Positions 20,487 through 30,132 of a DNA stretch of 64,000 bases are shown here, piece by piece. This stretch comes from Desulfotomaculum sp. GTDB lineage: Bacteria; Bacillota; Desulfotomaculia; Desulfotomaculales; Nap2-2B. The stretch covers positions 36,913 to 100,912 of the forward strand of contig DOTD01000087.1 in NCBI GenBank assembly GCA_003513005.1, given 5' to 3'. Each line of letters starts with the position of its first letter. Positions within the stretch are counted from its first letter, which is position 1. The translations under genes were made by a program, and so were the position numbers. The notes under the pieces were generated by a model that worked only from the letters and a program-made list of their open reading frames with translations, searched no databases and had not been told where the DNA came from.

Positions 20487-20924
20487 ATGTTTATGGGTGA
20501 ATACCAGCATACCATAGACGATAAGGGGAGGCTTTTTATCCCTGCCCGCTTTCGCGACAGCCTGGGTATTAAGTTTGTTTTAACCAAAGGCCTGGATAGT
20601 TGTTTATTTGCCTACCCCCCCCAGGAGTGGACAATACTTGAAGAGAAAATGCGTCTCATGCCCTTTACCAGTGCGGATGTCCGGGCCTTTGTTCGTTTTT
20701 TCTTTGGTGGCGCCAGTGAATGTTTAGTTGACAGACAGGGAAGAATATTAGTTCCTAATAATCTCAGAAAACATGCGGCTCTAGAGAAAGAAGCCGTTAT
20801 TATTGGAGTATCCTCACGGGTTGAAATCTGGTCAAGAGATAATTGGGAAAAATATAACAGCGGAAATGCTGATTTGGTTGAACAAATAGCTGAGAAAATC
20901 GGGGGTTTTGGTATTGTTGTCTGA
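20487..20924 (+). CDS. mraZ: Transcriptional regulator MraZ
   Basis: A 145-residue DNA-binding protein with two SpoVT/AbrB-like MraZ halves: [23 protein letters not shown] (start) and [19 protein letters not shown] (about residues 78-96). It forms a ring that binds repeated sites before its own gene. The first gene of the dcw cluster, as in most bacteria. There is only a weak Shine-Dalgarno site because the operator repeats sit there. Start ATG 20487 (MFMGEYQH) is typical; 20493 is also possible. Confidence 0.95.
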   Translation: MFMGEYQHTIDDKGRLFIPARFRDSLGIKFVLTKGLDSCLFAYPPQEWTILEEKMRLMPFTSADVRAFVRFFFGGASECLVDRQGRILVPNNLRKHAALEKEAVIIGVSSRVEIWSRDNWEKYNSGNADLVEQIAEKIGGFGIVV

Positions 20925-20948
20925 CAGATGTGGTGAGCGGTAAATCAG

Positions 20949-21917
20949 ATGGCAGATCCTGATAAAGAAGGTGATCAAAAAAAGTTATTCCACACGCCGG
21001 TAATGATAGAAGAAGTTATCTCTTCATTGATGTTAAAAGCCGGCGGTTCTTATGTGGATTGTACGGTCGGCGGCGGGGGGCACAGCCGCAAAATTCTGGA
21101 ACTCACCTCCCCTGACGGCCATTTGACAGGATTGGACAGGGACCCCTTTGCGCTTGATTATGCAAGACAATGCCTTGAAGAATATCAAGACAGGATAACG
21201 TTGGTAAAGAGTGATTTTGTTTTTTTGCCGCAGGTGCTCAATCAGCTCGGAATTACTTCTGTAGATGGTATCCTGTTCGACCTGGGAGTAAGTTTAGCCC
21301 AACTGGACAACCCGGAACGCGGTTTCAGTTACCAGTTTGACGGCCCTCTGGATATGCGTATGGATCCCGGGGATTCTATCAGTGCCGGAGAACTGGTGAA
21401 TGAACTTTCGGAAACCGAGTTGGCAGATCTGATCCGGCGATATGGTGAGGAATCCTGGGCCAAAAGAATTGCTGCGTTTATAGTTCAGGAGCGAAAATAT
21501 AAGACAATACAGACCACCGGAGAACTGGTCAATATTATCAAAAAAGCAATTCCGGCACGCAGCCGCCGCCGCGGCCCGCACCCGGCAAAACGCACTTTTC
21601 AGGCCCTGCGTATTGCTGTCAACCAGGAACTGGACAAACTGGGCAAGTCTTTACGGGAGGCAGTTCCTTTCTTGAAAACCGGGGGACGTATTTGCGTTAT
21701 TTCCTTTCATTCCCTGGAAGATCGCATTGTCAAAGAGACATTCAAGGAAATATCATCAGCCTGTACCTGCCCGCCTGATTTTCCCTACTGCATTTGTGAA
21801 AAAAAGGCCTGCCTGCGAATTATAAGGCCTTCACCCATCACGCCAACAAATGTTGAACTCGAGCAAAATCCGCGTTCGCGTAGCGCGAAGCTGCGGGTGG
21901 CGGAAAAGATTGTGTAA
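20949..21917 (+). CDS. rsmH: 16S rRNA (cytosine-1402 N4) methyltransferase RsmH
   Basis: SAM-dependent methyltransferase (formerly MraW) acting on C1402 of 16S rRNA in the decoding centre. The SAM-binding loop is [15 protein letters not shown] (about residues 36-50); other family blocks are [29 protein letters not shown] and [18 protein letters not shown]. Length 322 is normal. It lies 24 bases after mraZ, the invariant second position in dcw clusters. Confidence 0.96.
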   Translation: MADPDKEGDQKKLFHTPVMIEEVISSLMLKAGGSYVDCTVGGGGHSRKILELTSPDGHLTGLDRDPFALDYARQCLEEYQDRITLVKSDFVFLPQVLNQLGITSVDGILFDLGVSLAQLDNPERGFSYQFDGPLDMRMDPGDSISAGELVNELSETELADLIRRYGEESWAKRIAAFIVQERKYKTIQTTGELVNIIKKAIPARSRRRGPHPAKRTFQALRIAVNQELDKLGKSLREAVPFLKTGGRICVISFHSLEDRIVKETFKEISSACTCPPDFPYCICEKKACLRIIRPSPITPTNVELEQNPRSRSAKLRVAEKIV

Positions 21918-21936
21918 GTTCTAAAGCAAAAGGAAG

Positions 21937-22461
21937 ATGAATAGATTGGTAGCGGTACAAGAACAATCCAAATATACCAGTTTGCCCGAAAGACTAAATA
22001 AGCCCGCCCGGCAAAGCCGGAATGAGTTTCTGTCAAGAAGACAGAAACTGGTTATCGTCGGTCTCGTATTATCGGTTTTCATAGCAGGAATATTTGTTGT
22101 TTTTCTATATGCTCAGATGGTGAATACAGGCTACCAGATATACAAGCTCCGGATGCAGACAGCCAGCCTGGATATGCAGGTAAAAGATTTATCTGAAGAA
22201 CTGGAGCGGTTTTCATCTTTAGACAAGATCGAAATGGTAGCTACTACAAAGCTGGGCATGGTCAGGCCGGATTTGAATAAATTGGTAATTATCCAGACAG
22301 AACCGGCTGAAAAGGCAACACTTACAAACGAAACGTCTCCTCCGGCGGAAAAGAAATCCCTGGCTGACGCAGCGGATATAAATAATAATTGGGTGATTCA
22401 GGCACTGGTAAATTTGGTGGCTAATAAGTCTGACACAAATCTTAGACGCCAGGCGTCATAA
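21937..22461 (+). CDS. ftsL: Cell division protein FtsL-like
   Basis: A 174-residue bitopic membrane protein: charged cytoplasmic N-terminus (1-45), one membrane segment (about 46-68, LVIVGLVLSVFIAGIFVVFL), then a coiled coil (about 75-105, LRMQTASLDMQVKDLSEEL). The layout and place between rsmH and the division penicillin-binding protein identify FtsL, which bridges FtsQ and FtsW-PBP complexes. The motif TTKLGMVRPD before the tail is typical. The low-complexity, Glu/Thr-rich C-terminus is longer than usual. Confidence 0.88.
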   Translation: MNRLVAVQEQSKYTSLPERLNKPARQSRNEFLSRRQKLVIVGLVLSVFIAGIFVVFLYAQMVNTGYQIYKLRMQTASLDMQVKDLSEELERFSSLDKIEMVATTKLGMVRPDLNKLVIIQTEPAEKATLTNETSPPAEKKSLADAADINNNWVIQALVNLVANKSDTNLRRQAS

Positions 22462-22536
22462 CCGGTTTAAGAAACCTGATTCAAGCTGACGGTTTCATAT
22501 GGAAGCGGCGCCTGACCACTAAAACCGGAGGTCCTG

Positions 22537-24738
22537 ATGGCGCCAAATACTGTGCTTATCCGTAAAAGGCTGACTATTGTCCTGCTCTTATCGGGTTTGG
22601 CTCTGTTCTGCCTGGTCGGTCGTTTATCCTGGATTCAATTTGTCTGGGGCAAAGACCTGGAGAACAAAGCCCTTGAGGTCCGCATGCGGGATATTCCCGT
22701 TGAGGCCAAGCGGGGCAATATATATGACCGCAACGGCAGAATATTGGTCAGCAGCGTAAGTGTCGATTCTGTCTATGCTATCCCCAGTTTGATCAGGGAA
22801 CCTCAGAAAACTGCTGAAACACTTTCCCCTGTTCTGAAAGAAGACGTTCCGTTTCTTTACCGTGTGCTTACCCGTCCTTCCTGTTTTGAATGGCTTGGGC
22901 GCAAACTTGACTTGAAGACAGCGCAAAAAATAAAAAGTTTGAATCTAAGTGGTGTTTTTTTACTGGAGGAGAGTAAGCGTTTCTATCCACTGCAGACTAT
23001 TGCGCCGCATCTTTTGGGTTTTACCGGTATTGACAACCAGGGCCTGACCGGAATTGAGAAAAGCTATGATGACCAATTAAAAGGTACCACCGGACGCATA
23101 ATTGTCGAACAGGATGCCATCGGTCAGGATGTACCGGAACCCTTGCACAAGTACCTGCCGCCCAAACAGGGCTCCAGCCTGGTCCTGACCATCGATGAAA
23201 CAATCCAGCAGTTCGTAGAGCGTGAACTTGATAAAATTGTTCTGAGATACCAACCGAAACTGGCGGTAATAGTTGTAATGGATCCCGGGACGGGTGAAAT
23301 TTTGGCCATTGGCAACCGGCCTACATTCAATTCAAATAAATGGGAAATAACACCAGCCTATATTTGGGACAGAAACCCTGCTATTTGGTATAATTATGAA
23401 CCCGGTTCAACTTTTAAGATCGTTACAATGGCGGCTGGATTCGGCGCTGAAGTTGTTAAGCGCACCGATCCTTTCTTCTGTCCCGGCTATGTAAGGGTTG
23501 CCGACCGGATAATCAATTGCTGGCTCGACGGCGGGCACGGCAGCCAGACATTTGAGGAAGTGGCTGCAAATTCCTGTAATGTCGGATTTGTTGAACTCGG
23601 ACTGCGCCTGGGTGTCAAAAATTTTTACAAGTATATTAATGACTTTGGTTTTGGAGAACCTACCGGCATCAATCTGCCGGGAGAAGAAACAGGTCTGTTA
23701 ATTCCTGAAAAGGATGCTACAAATTTGAATGTCGCGACTATGGCAATTGGGCAGTCAATTGCGGTAACACCCATTCAGCTTGTCTCCGCTGTAGCGGCCA
23801 TAGCAAATGGCGGCGCCCTGTTGCGTCCGCAGGTAGTCAGGGAAATCCGGAATAGTTCCGGGAATCTTGCTAAAGGCTTCAAGCCGGAAGTGATCAGACG
23901 TGTTGTTACGGAGGAGGAGGCCCGTCAGGTACGTGAGCTTTTAGAGCACGTCGTCACAAAAGGCACCGGAAAAAATGCCTTCATTGACGGTTACCGGGTT
24001 GCCGGCAAAACAGGCACGGCTCAGGTAGTAGGTGAAAACGGCGGTTATGTTTCAGGCAGGTATGTGTCTTCTTTTGCAGGATTTGCTCCTTCCGACAAGC
24101 CCCGTCTGGCTTGTTTGGTGATGGTTGCCGAACCGCAGGGAGGTATTTATTACGGCTCCCAAGTAGCCGCTCCTGTTTTTCAAGCTGTAGTACGCGATTC
24201 TTTGCACTATTTACGTGTCCCTGAAACGCCCGATATCAAGAAGCCGCCCAATCCCTTTATTTATGAGGAACCGCGCATTAAGGTCAAGGCGCCCAATGTA
24301 ATCAATTATCCCGTTAACGAAGGTATAAAGATGCTTTCCGGCAGCGGTCTTACTTACCAGTTGAACGGCCGGGGAAATATCATTTACGGGCAGATGCCTG
24401 CTCCGGGTGTGGAGGTTTATAACGGCGTCAAGGTCGTCTTAAACTTAAAACCCCTGGAGGAAAGCGGCGGCGCCGGTTATGTAACCATGCCCAACTTAAA
24501 AGGCTTGACTATGGGTGAAGTTGCGGAACTGCTTAGAAACCTTGATTTAAACCTGGAATTTAAAGGTACGGGAATTGTTGAATCGCAAGAACAACTGCCG
24601 GGGAAAAAAGTGAAGCGGGGTTCTACGGTGAGGGTTAATTTTGCGCCTCCGGGCTTGATAACCTTTGAGGAACAGCCTGAAGAAGCGCCTGCCGCATCTG
24701 AAAGTATAGGCGGTAATACATTTATTGAAAGGCCTTAA
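22537..24738 (+). CDS. spoVD: Division/sporulation class B penicillin-binding protein (SpoVD/FtsI type)
   Basis: A 733-residue transpeptidase that cross-links peptidoglycan at the septum or spore cortex. Order: one N-terminal membrane segment (about 12-32), PBP dimerisation domain (from VEAKRGNIYDRNGR), transpeptidase domain with SxxK (S291-T-F-K294), SxN (S346-C-N348) and KTGT (491-494), then two PASTA-type repeats (KAPNVINYPVNEG about 588, and TMPNLKGLTMGEV about 648). The acidic tail (EEQPEEAP) is unremarkable. Only one such gene is present here, so it may serve both vegetative division (PbpB) and sporulation (SpoVD); the name is by family resemblance. Confidence 0.93.
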   Translation: MAPNTVLIRKRLTIVLLLSGLALFCLVGRLSWIQFVWGKDLENKALEVRMRDIPVEAKRGNIYDRNGRILVSSVSVDSVYAIPSLIREPQKTAETLSPVLKEDVPFLYRVLTRPSCFEWLGRKLDLKTAQKIKSLNLSGVFLLEESKRFYPLQTIAPHLLGFTGIDNQGLTGIEKSYDDQLKGTTGRIIVEQDAIGQDVPEPLHKYLPPKQGSSLVLTIDETIQQFVERELDKIVLRYQPKLAVIVVMDPGTGEILAIGNRPTFNSNKWEITPAYIWDRNPAIWYNYEPGSTFKIVTMAAGFGAEVVKRTDPFFCPGYVRVADRIINCWLDGGHGSQTFEEVAANSCNVGFVELGLRLGVKNFYKYINDFGFGEPTGINLPGEETGLLIPEKDATNLNVATMAIGQSIAVTPIQLVSAVAAIANGGALLRPQVVREIRNSSGNLAKGFKPEVIRRVVTEEEARQVRELLEHVVTKGTGKNAFIDGYRVAGKTGTAQVVGENGGYVSGRYVSSFAGFAPSDKPRLACLVMVAEPQGGIYYGSQVAAPVFQAVVRDSLHYLRVPETPDIKKPPNPFIYEEPRIKVKAPNVINYPVNEGIKMLSGSGLTYQLNGRGNIIYGQMPAPGVEVYNGVKVVLNLKPLEESGGAGYVTMPNLKGLTMGEVAELLRNLDLNLEFKGTGIVESQEQLPGKKVKRGSTVRVNFAPPGLITFEEQPEEAPAASESIGGNTFIERP

Positions 24739-24855
24739 AGAGCAAGTGATATTAATATCCTTATTCTGTCAATAATACCAATGGCAAATAAAGGTTATTG
24801 AATTGTACTAGAGCTGATGATAGGATAAACCGAGAAGAAACAGGAGATTTCACCT

Positions 24856-26337
24856 TTGTTGTTCAATGAATTAATAGGAAATCAGAAGATCCTGGCCAGT
24901 TCAAAAAACTTACAAGTTCCGATTTGGGGTATGGCCTACGATTCCCGGTCAGTTGGGCAGGGTTTTTTATTTTTTGCCATTGAAGGTTTTAAAACAGACG
25001 GGCATTTGTTTATCGAGAAAGCTATCAAGAACGGAGCCTGTGCCGTTGTAATCCAAAAGCCCGTGAACATTCCCGAAAACATAGCCTGGGTCCGGGTTCC
25101 GGATACACGCAGCGCCCTGGCTCTGCTTTCAGCAAAATTTTACGGGAATCCGACACACAAACTGAAACTAATCGGAGTTACCGGAACTAACGGTAAAACC
25201 ACTACCACCCACCTTCTGGCGGCTATCTACAGGTCTGCAGGGGATAAAACAGGGATCATCGGCACTATTTCAAACTGGGTTGGTGATTTGGAACTGCCGG
25301 TGGACAAAACTACACCCGAGTCGCTTGATCTGCAGCAGCTCTTTTCCAGGATGGTTGAACAAGGAGTTAAAACTGCGTTTATGGAAGTCAGTTCCCATGC
25401 CCTTGCCTTGAGAAGGGTTGTGGGGTGCCGGTTTAAAACTGCCCTGTTTACAAATATAAGCCAGGACCACCTGGATTTTCACCAGGATATGGACGATTAC
25501 CTGCGGACAAAGGCAATTCTCTTTAAAATGCTCAACTCGGAGGATAAAAGCGAACAAAGGTATGCCATAGTTAATTGTGATGATCCGGGGGCCGGGGAAA
25601 TTTTAGCTGCCAGCAAGGTAGACGTAATCACCTATGGCCTTGGGGAAAAAGCAATGGTTAGGGCTACCGGTATAGAAGTAACATCAAAGGGGGTATCATT
25701 TTTAGTTGTTACACCCTGGGGCGTATCAAAGGTATCCTTAAAAATAACGGGTCTGTTCAATGTTTACAACGCCCTTGCCGCTCTTGCGGCGGGAGGAGCG
25801 GACGGACTGCCGCTGGAAGCGATGATTGAATCCCTGCAGTCTGTTTCCGGAGTCCGGGGGCGATTTGAGAAGGTTGACAGGGGCCAGGACTATACGGTTA
25901 TAGTAGATTATGCGCACACGCCTGACGGCCTTGAGAAAGTTCTTAAAACGGCCAGGGAAATTACTTCAGGGAAACTTATTTCTGTATTTGGCTGCGGAGG
26001 TGACCGCGACCGGGGCAAAAGGCCGTTGATGGGCGAAATAGCCGCCCGTCTCTGCGATCTTGCGGTTGTTACTTCTGACAACCCGCGTACTGAAGATCCC
26101 CTGAATATAATCGCTGATGTCCAGGCGGGCATGAACGGAATCAGCGGAGCAGATTATGCAACCATACCTGATCGGAGGAAGGCAATAGCCTATGCGCTGG
26201 GCCGGGCATCCGCAGGCGATGTGGTTGTTATTGCGGGGAAAGGCCATGAAAATTATCAGATTATCGGCAACCGGAAATTTCCCTTTGATGACCGTGAGGA
26301 GGTAATCAAGGTTCTTGAAAAAAATCAAAGCTGCTGA
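24856..26337 (+). CDS. murE: UDP-MurNAc-tripeptide synthetase (meso-DAP adding)
   Basis: Mur ligase adding the third amino acid to UDP-MurNAc-L-Ala-D-Glu in the cytoplasm. ATP loop VTGTNGKTTTTHL (K114), second-domain SHALALRRV, and the substrate-specificity motif D408-N-P-R411, which marks meso-diaminopimelate rather than lysine. Length 493 is normal. Start TTG 24856 has CAGGAGA eight bases upstream. A 117-base gap separates it from spoVD. It overlaps murF by 23 bases, suggesting coupled translation. Confidence 0.96.
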   Translation: MLFNELIGNQKILASSKNLQVPIWGMAYDSRSVGQGFLFFAIEGFKTDGHLFIEKAIKNGACAVVIQKPVNIPENIAWVRVPDTRSALALLSAKFYGNPTHKLKLIGVTGTNGKTTTTHLLAAIYRSAGDKTGIIGTISNWVGDLELPVDKTTPESLDLQQLFSRMVEQGVKTAFMEVSSHALALRRVVGCRFKTALFTNISQDHLDFHQDMDDYLRTKAILFKMLNSEDKSEQRYAIVNCDDPGAGEILAASKVDVITYGLGEKAMVRATGIEVTSKGVSFLVVTPWGVSKVSLKITGLFNVYNALAALAAGGADGLPLEAMIESLQSVSGVRGRFEKVDRGQDYTVIVDYAHTPDGLEKVLKTAREITSGKLISVFGCGGDRDRGKRPLMGEIAARLCDLAVVTSDNPRTEDPLNIIADVQAGMNGISGADYATIPDRRKAIAYALGRASAGDVVVIAGKGHENYQIIGNRKFPFDDREEVIKVLEKNQSC

Positions 26338-27694
26338 AATCAGCCGGGCTACTGGGGCGGACTTTTTACAGGGCAACCCCGAAAACTGCTATAGTGGGAT
26401 TTCAATAGATTCCAGGCGAATCAAAAACGGACAATTGTTTTTTGCGGTTCGCGGCAAGAACTATGATGCGCATGATTTTGCTGATCAGGCCGTGCTTTCG
26501 GGAGCATCCGGGCTGGTTCTGGAAAGGATGGTTCCCGATCTTCCCCCCGGTGTTGATGTTTTTCTGGTACCGGATACCCTTGCTGCCCTTCAAAACCTTG
26601 CCCGATATAACCGGAGCGCTTTTAACATACCTGTAGTAGCTGTTACCGGAAGTTCCGGCAAGACGACTACCAAGGACCTTATGGCGGGGATCCTTTCTGT
26701 GAAATTCAATACATTAAAAACGACCGGCAATCAGAACAATGAAATAGGTTTACCGTTAACATTACTAAAACTTGATGAATCTCACGAGGCTCTTGTAACT
26801 GAAATGGCCATGCGGGGGCTTGGTGAGATTGATTTTTTATGCCGCCTTGCGCTGCCGAATGCGGCAATAATTACCAATATAGGCGAAGCTCATCTTGAAC
26901 TTCTGGGTTCTGTAGAAAAGATTGCCCAGGCAAAAGGGGAACTGCTTGAAAATATACCTGCCAACGGATTTGCAGTCTTGAATGCGCAGAGCCCCCATAT
27001 TTACAAGCAGGCTGCGCGCTGCCGCGGCAAAGTAATCTTTTTCGGCACTTCTTCCAATTTGGATATATATGCCCGTGATATCAGGATATCCGGAGAGGGA
27101 AGCGCTTTTACCGTTGAGACGGAAGGCCGCAGTTTTAACGTATTTCTGCCTTTGCCGGGTCTGCACAACGTTTTAAATGCCCTTTCAGTTATCGGGACTG
27201 CCTTGGAACTGGGCTTCACCACGGACGAGATTGTACAGGGTTTGGCCCGTATCGCCTTAAGCGGCTCGCGTTTGGAAATGATTGATCTAAAGGGTGTCAC
27301 GATTATTAACGACACATATAATGCCAACCCTTCGTCGGTAAGAGCGGCGCTGGAGGTACTGGCAGAAATTGCGGATGATAAACGCAGAATTGCTGTTCTT
27401 GGCGACATGCTCGAACTGGGGGAAAAAGCTGATCTTTTTCATGATCAGTTAGGGGAAAGCATAGCTTCAACAGGCGTGGACTACCTGATTACTGTTGGGC
27501 AGCTTGCCCGTCAAATGGCTCTTGGGGCAGAAAAAAGCGGTATGCCCGGCAGCCGTATTTTTATTTGTGATTCAAACGCTGAAGGATATAGAAAGCTTGA
27601 ACAACTCCTTTTAGCCGGTGATGTAGTTCTTGTAAAAGGTTCCCGGGGGATGCGTATGGAAGAAATTATCCAGGCATTATCTGCGGACCATTAA
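26315..27694 (+). CDS. murF: UDP-MurNAc-pentapeptide synthetase
   Basis: Adds D-Ala-D-Ala to the UDP-MurNAc-tripeptide. The ATP loop is VTGSSGKTTTKDL; other blocks are NQNNEIGLPLTLL, TNIGEAHLELLGS and INDTYNANPSS, all characteristic of MurF. Length 459. The start is TTG inside the end of murE, in a different frame. It is followed 22 bases later by mraY. Confidence 0.96.
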   Translation: MKKIKAAEISRATGADFLQGNPENCYSGISIDSRRIKNGQLFFAVRGKNYDAHDFADQAVLSGASGLVLERMVPDLPPGVDVFLVPDTLAALQNLARYNRSAFNIPVVAVTGSSGKTTTKDLMAGILSVKFNTLKTTGNQNNEIGLPLTLLKLDESHEALVTEMAMRGLGEIDFLCRLALPNAAIITNIGEAHLELLGSVEKIAQAKGELLENIPANGFAVLNAQSPHIYKQAARCRGKVIFFGTSSNLDIYARDIRISGEGSAFTVETEGRSFNVFLPLPGLHNVLNALSVIGTALELGFTTDEIVQGLARIALSGSRLEMIDLKGVTIINDTYNANPSSVRAALEVLAEIADDKRRIAVLGDMLELGEKADLFHDQLGESIASTGVDYLITVGQLARQMALGAEKSGMPGSRIFICDSNAEGYRKLEQLLLAGDVVLVKGSRGMRMEEIIQALSADH

Positions 27695-27716
27695 ATATTT
27701 TAGAATCAGGAATAAA

Positions 27717-28718
27717 ATGATGGATTCAGGCTGGATTATAAATTTAAATTCATTCTTAATCTCGTTAGTTGTTGCCATTCTGCTTGGTCCGCTGGTTATC
27801 CCCCTGCTGCGCAAATTAAAGCTCGGCCAAAATGTACGCAGCGACGGCCCGGCCCGTCATCTGCAAAAAAGCGGCACTCCCACTATGGGGGGGATAATCT
27901 TCCTGGCGGGGATAACGGTTTCCGGGCTTTTATTGGCTGGCCGGTCCACTGAAGGCTTGATGGTTCTAGGTATTTCCCTAGCCTTCGGTCTAATCGGATT
28001 TTTAGACGATTTTATTAAAGTATATATGAAAAGGCCGCTGGGTTTAAGGGCCAGAGAAAAACTATTGGGACAAGTATTATTCAGTTTCCTGTTTTGCTCT
28101 CTTTGTATTTCGGCGCTTGGACGAGGCACGGATTTTATTGTACCGTTCTCAGGTTTTTTTATACCCGGTGGTTTAAGCTGGGAGCCGGGAGTTATTTTAT
28201 TTTATATCATAGGTGTTATTGTTATTATTGGTACAGCCAATGCGGTCAACCTTACCGACGGTCTGGACGGTCTGGCAGCCGGCGCTACTGTGCTGGTCTC
28301 TTTAGCCTACATGTTTGTTTCACAGGATCTGGGCAAACACGGGGTTGCCGTAATCATGGCTGCTGTAGCAGGAGGCTGCCTGGGCTTTTTATTTTTCAAC
28401 CGGCATCCAGCCTCGGTTTTTATGGGTGATACCGGTTCACTTGCCCTGGGAGCCTGCCTGGGAGCGGCAGCCATTGCAACAAGGAGCGAATTTTTTTTAT
28501 TGATTATCGGCGGTGTTTTTGTATTGGAAACCCTATCGGTTATTTTACAAGTAATATCTTTTCAATTGTTCGGCAGAAGGATTTTTCGGATGAGTCCCCT
28601 GCACCACCATTTTGAACTTTGCAACTGGAGCGAAAGAAAAGTTGTGCTTACTTTCTGGCTGGCGACTCTTGTCTTTATTGCAGCCGGCCTGGCGGGTTTT
28701 TACAAGCTAATAGGATAG
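27717..28718 (+). CDS. mraY: Phospho-MurNAc-pentapeptide translocase
   Basis: Polytopic membrane enzyme that joins phospho-MurNAc-pentapeptide to undecaprenyl phosphate, making lipid I. Ten hydrophobic segments alternate with conserved cytoplasmic loops: GTPTMGGIIFL, LGFLDDFIK (Asp pair), TANAVNLTDGLDGLAAG and FMGDTGSLALG, plus MSPLHHHFEL (histidines). Length 333. Two ATG codons are adjacent at 27717 and 27720; either could be used. Confidence 0.96.
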   Translation: MMDSGWIINLNSFLISLVVAILLGPLVIPLLRKLKLGQNVRSDGPARHLQKSGTPTMGGIIFLAGITVSGLLLAGRSTEGLMVLGISLAFGLIGFLDDFIKVYMKRPLGLRAREKLLGQVLFSFLFCSLCISALGRGTDFIVPFSGFFIPGGLSWEPGVILFYIIGVIVIIGTANAVNLTDGLDGLAAGATVLVSLAYMFVSQDLGKHGVAVIMAAVAGGCLGFLFFNRHPASVFMGDTGSLALGACLGAAAIATRSEFFLLIIGGVFVLETLSVILQVISFQLFGRRIFRMSPLHHHFELCNWSERKVVLTFWLATLVFIAAGLAGFYKLIG

Positions 28719-28740
28719 TTTTAAAAGGAAGGTTTTTAAT

Positions 28741-30132
28741 TTGCGATTAGAAGGTCAAAAAATACTCGTCATCGGAGCAGGCAGAAGCGGTATAGCAGCA
28801 AGCAATTTTCTGTCCCAAAAAGTGGCGCAAGTTGAGCTTGCTGATATAAAAAGCCGACAGGAATTCGAAGCAGGCCTGGAAGCTTCTCTTAACGAGGGGA
28901 TTAAATTAACGCTTGGGTCTTATCCGTCCATCGATCCGGGAAGCTATGGGATGGTTGTGCCAAGTCCGGGTGTCCCCCTGAAGATTTTGCCCATAGCTAA
29001 GGCAGAAGAACTCGGAATACCTGTGATTGGTGAACTGGAGCTGGCCTATCAATTCGCCGGTTCACCCATAATTGCAATTACAGGCACAAACGGAAAAACA
29101 ACAACAACTACTTTAACAGGGGAAATTTTCAAAGCAGCGGGATACCGCACACTCGTTGCGGGCAATATAGGGCTGCCCCTGATTGGTGAAGTTGAGAAAT
29201 ATTCTGCCGGTGATGTTATCGTAGCCGAGGTAAGCAGTTTTCAATTGGAGACAACAGTTTCCTTTAAACCTCAGGTGGGGGCTATTTTAAACATTACGCC
29301 GGATCATTTTGACCGCCATGTTGATATGGAAGGCTATACGGCAGCCAAAACAAAAATTTTTGGCAACCAGACCGCACAAGATTACACTGTTTTAAATTTT
29401 GATGACCCGCTGACAAAGAATCTTGCTTCCATTTGTCCCGGGTCAGTAATATTTTTCAGCCGTCTTCATAAGTTAACAAGGGGGGTATTTGTCCAGGATA
29501 ATTGGATCGTCATCCGGTGGGCTGAAAAATCCCACCCTGTTTTGCCGGTAAGTGAGTTAGTAATTCCCGGGCCGCATAATTTGGAGAACGCTATGGCTGC
29601 CGCCGCTTGCTGCTGGGCACGCGGGATCACCGTAGATGTACTGGCCCGGGTTCTCAGTGAATTTAAAGGAGCAGCCCACAGGCTGGAGTTTGCAGCGGAA
29701 ATTGACGGTATCTCTTATATCAATGATTCCAAAGGCACAAATCCTGATGCGACTATGAAAGCGCTCCAATCCTATAGCAAACCAATCGTACTGATAGCCG
29801 GCGGAAGAAATAAAGGCAACAGCTTTAACGAACTGTCCGTCCTGATCAAGGAAAAGGCAAGGGCAGTAGTTTTGATCGGAGAAAGCGCCGGTGATATTAA
29901 GAAGGCGGTGGAGAATCGGGGAGGGCCGGAAGTATATCTGGCCGGAACCCTTCCGGAGGCGGTAAGGACAGCCAGCCGGATAGCCCGCCGGGGAGATGTT
30001 GTTTTACTGTCTCCTGCTTGCGCCAGTTGGGATATGTTTAGAAACTATGAGGAACGGGGCGACTTATTCAAGCAGGCTGTAATGGAGTTAAAGGAGGTAC
30101 GCCGCAATAATGAGGACCAGAAGATCACCTGA
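28741..30132 (+). CDS. murD: UDP-MurNAc-L-alanine:D-glutamate ligase
   Basis: Cytoplasmic Mur ligase for the second peptide residue. N-terminal Rossmann part with VIGAGRSGIAASNFL, ATP loop ITGTNGKTTTTTL, then LNITPDHFDRH and YINDSKGTNPDAT, and a C-terminal SPACASWDMFRNYEERG block typical of MurD. Length 463. The start is TTG 28741 with AAAAGGAAGG just upstream. It overlaps ftsW by 23 bases. Confidence 0.96.
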   Translation: MRLEGQKILVIGAGRSGIAASNFLSQKVAQVELADIKSRQEFEAGLEASLNEGIKLTLGSYPSIDPGSYGMVVPSPGVPLKILPIAKAEELGIPVIGELELAYQFAGSPIIAITGTNGKTTTTTLTGEIFKAAGYRTLVAGNIGLPLIGEVEKYSAGDVIVAEVSSFQLETTVSFKPQVGAILNITPDHFDRHVDMEGYTAAKTKIFGNQTAQDYTVLNFDDPLTKNLASICPGSVIFFSRLHKLTRGVFVQDNWIVIRWAEKSHPVLPVSELVIPGPHNLENAMAAAACCWARGITVDVLARVLSEFKGAAHRLEFAAEIDGISYINDSKGTNPDATMKALQSYSKPIVLIAGGRNKGNSFNELSVLIKEKARAVVLIGESAGDIKKAVENRGGPEVYLAGTLPEAVRTASRIARRGDVVLLSPACASWDMFRNYEERGDLFKQAVMELKEVRRNNEDQKIT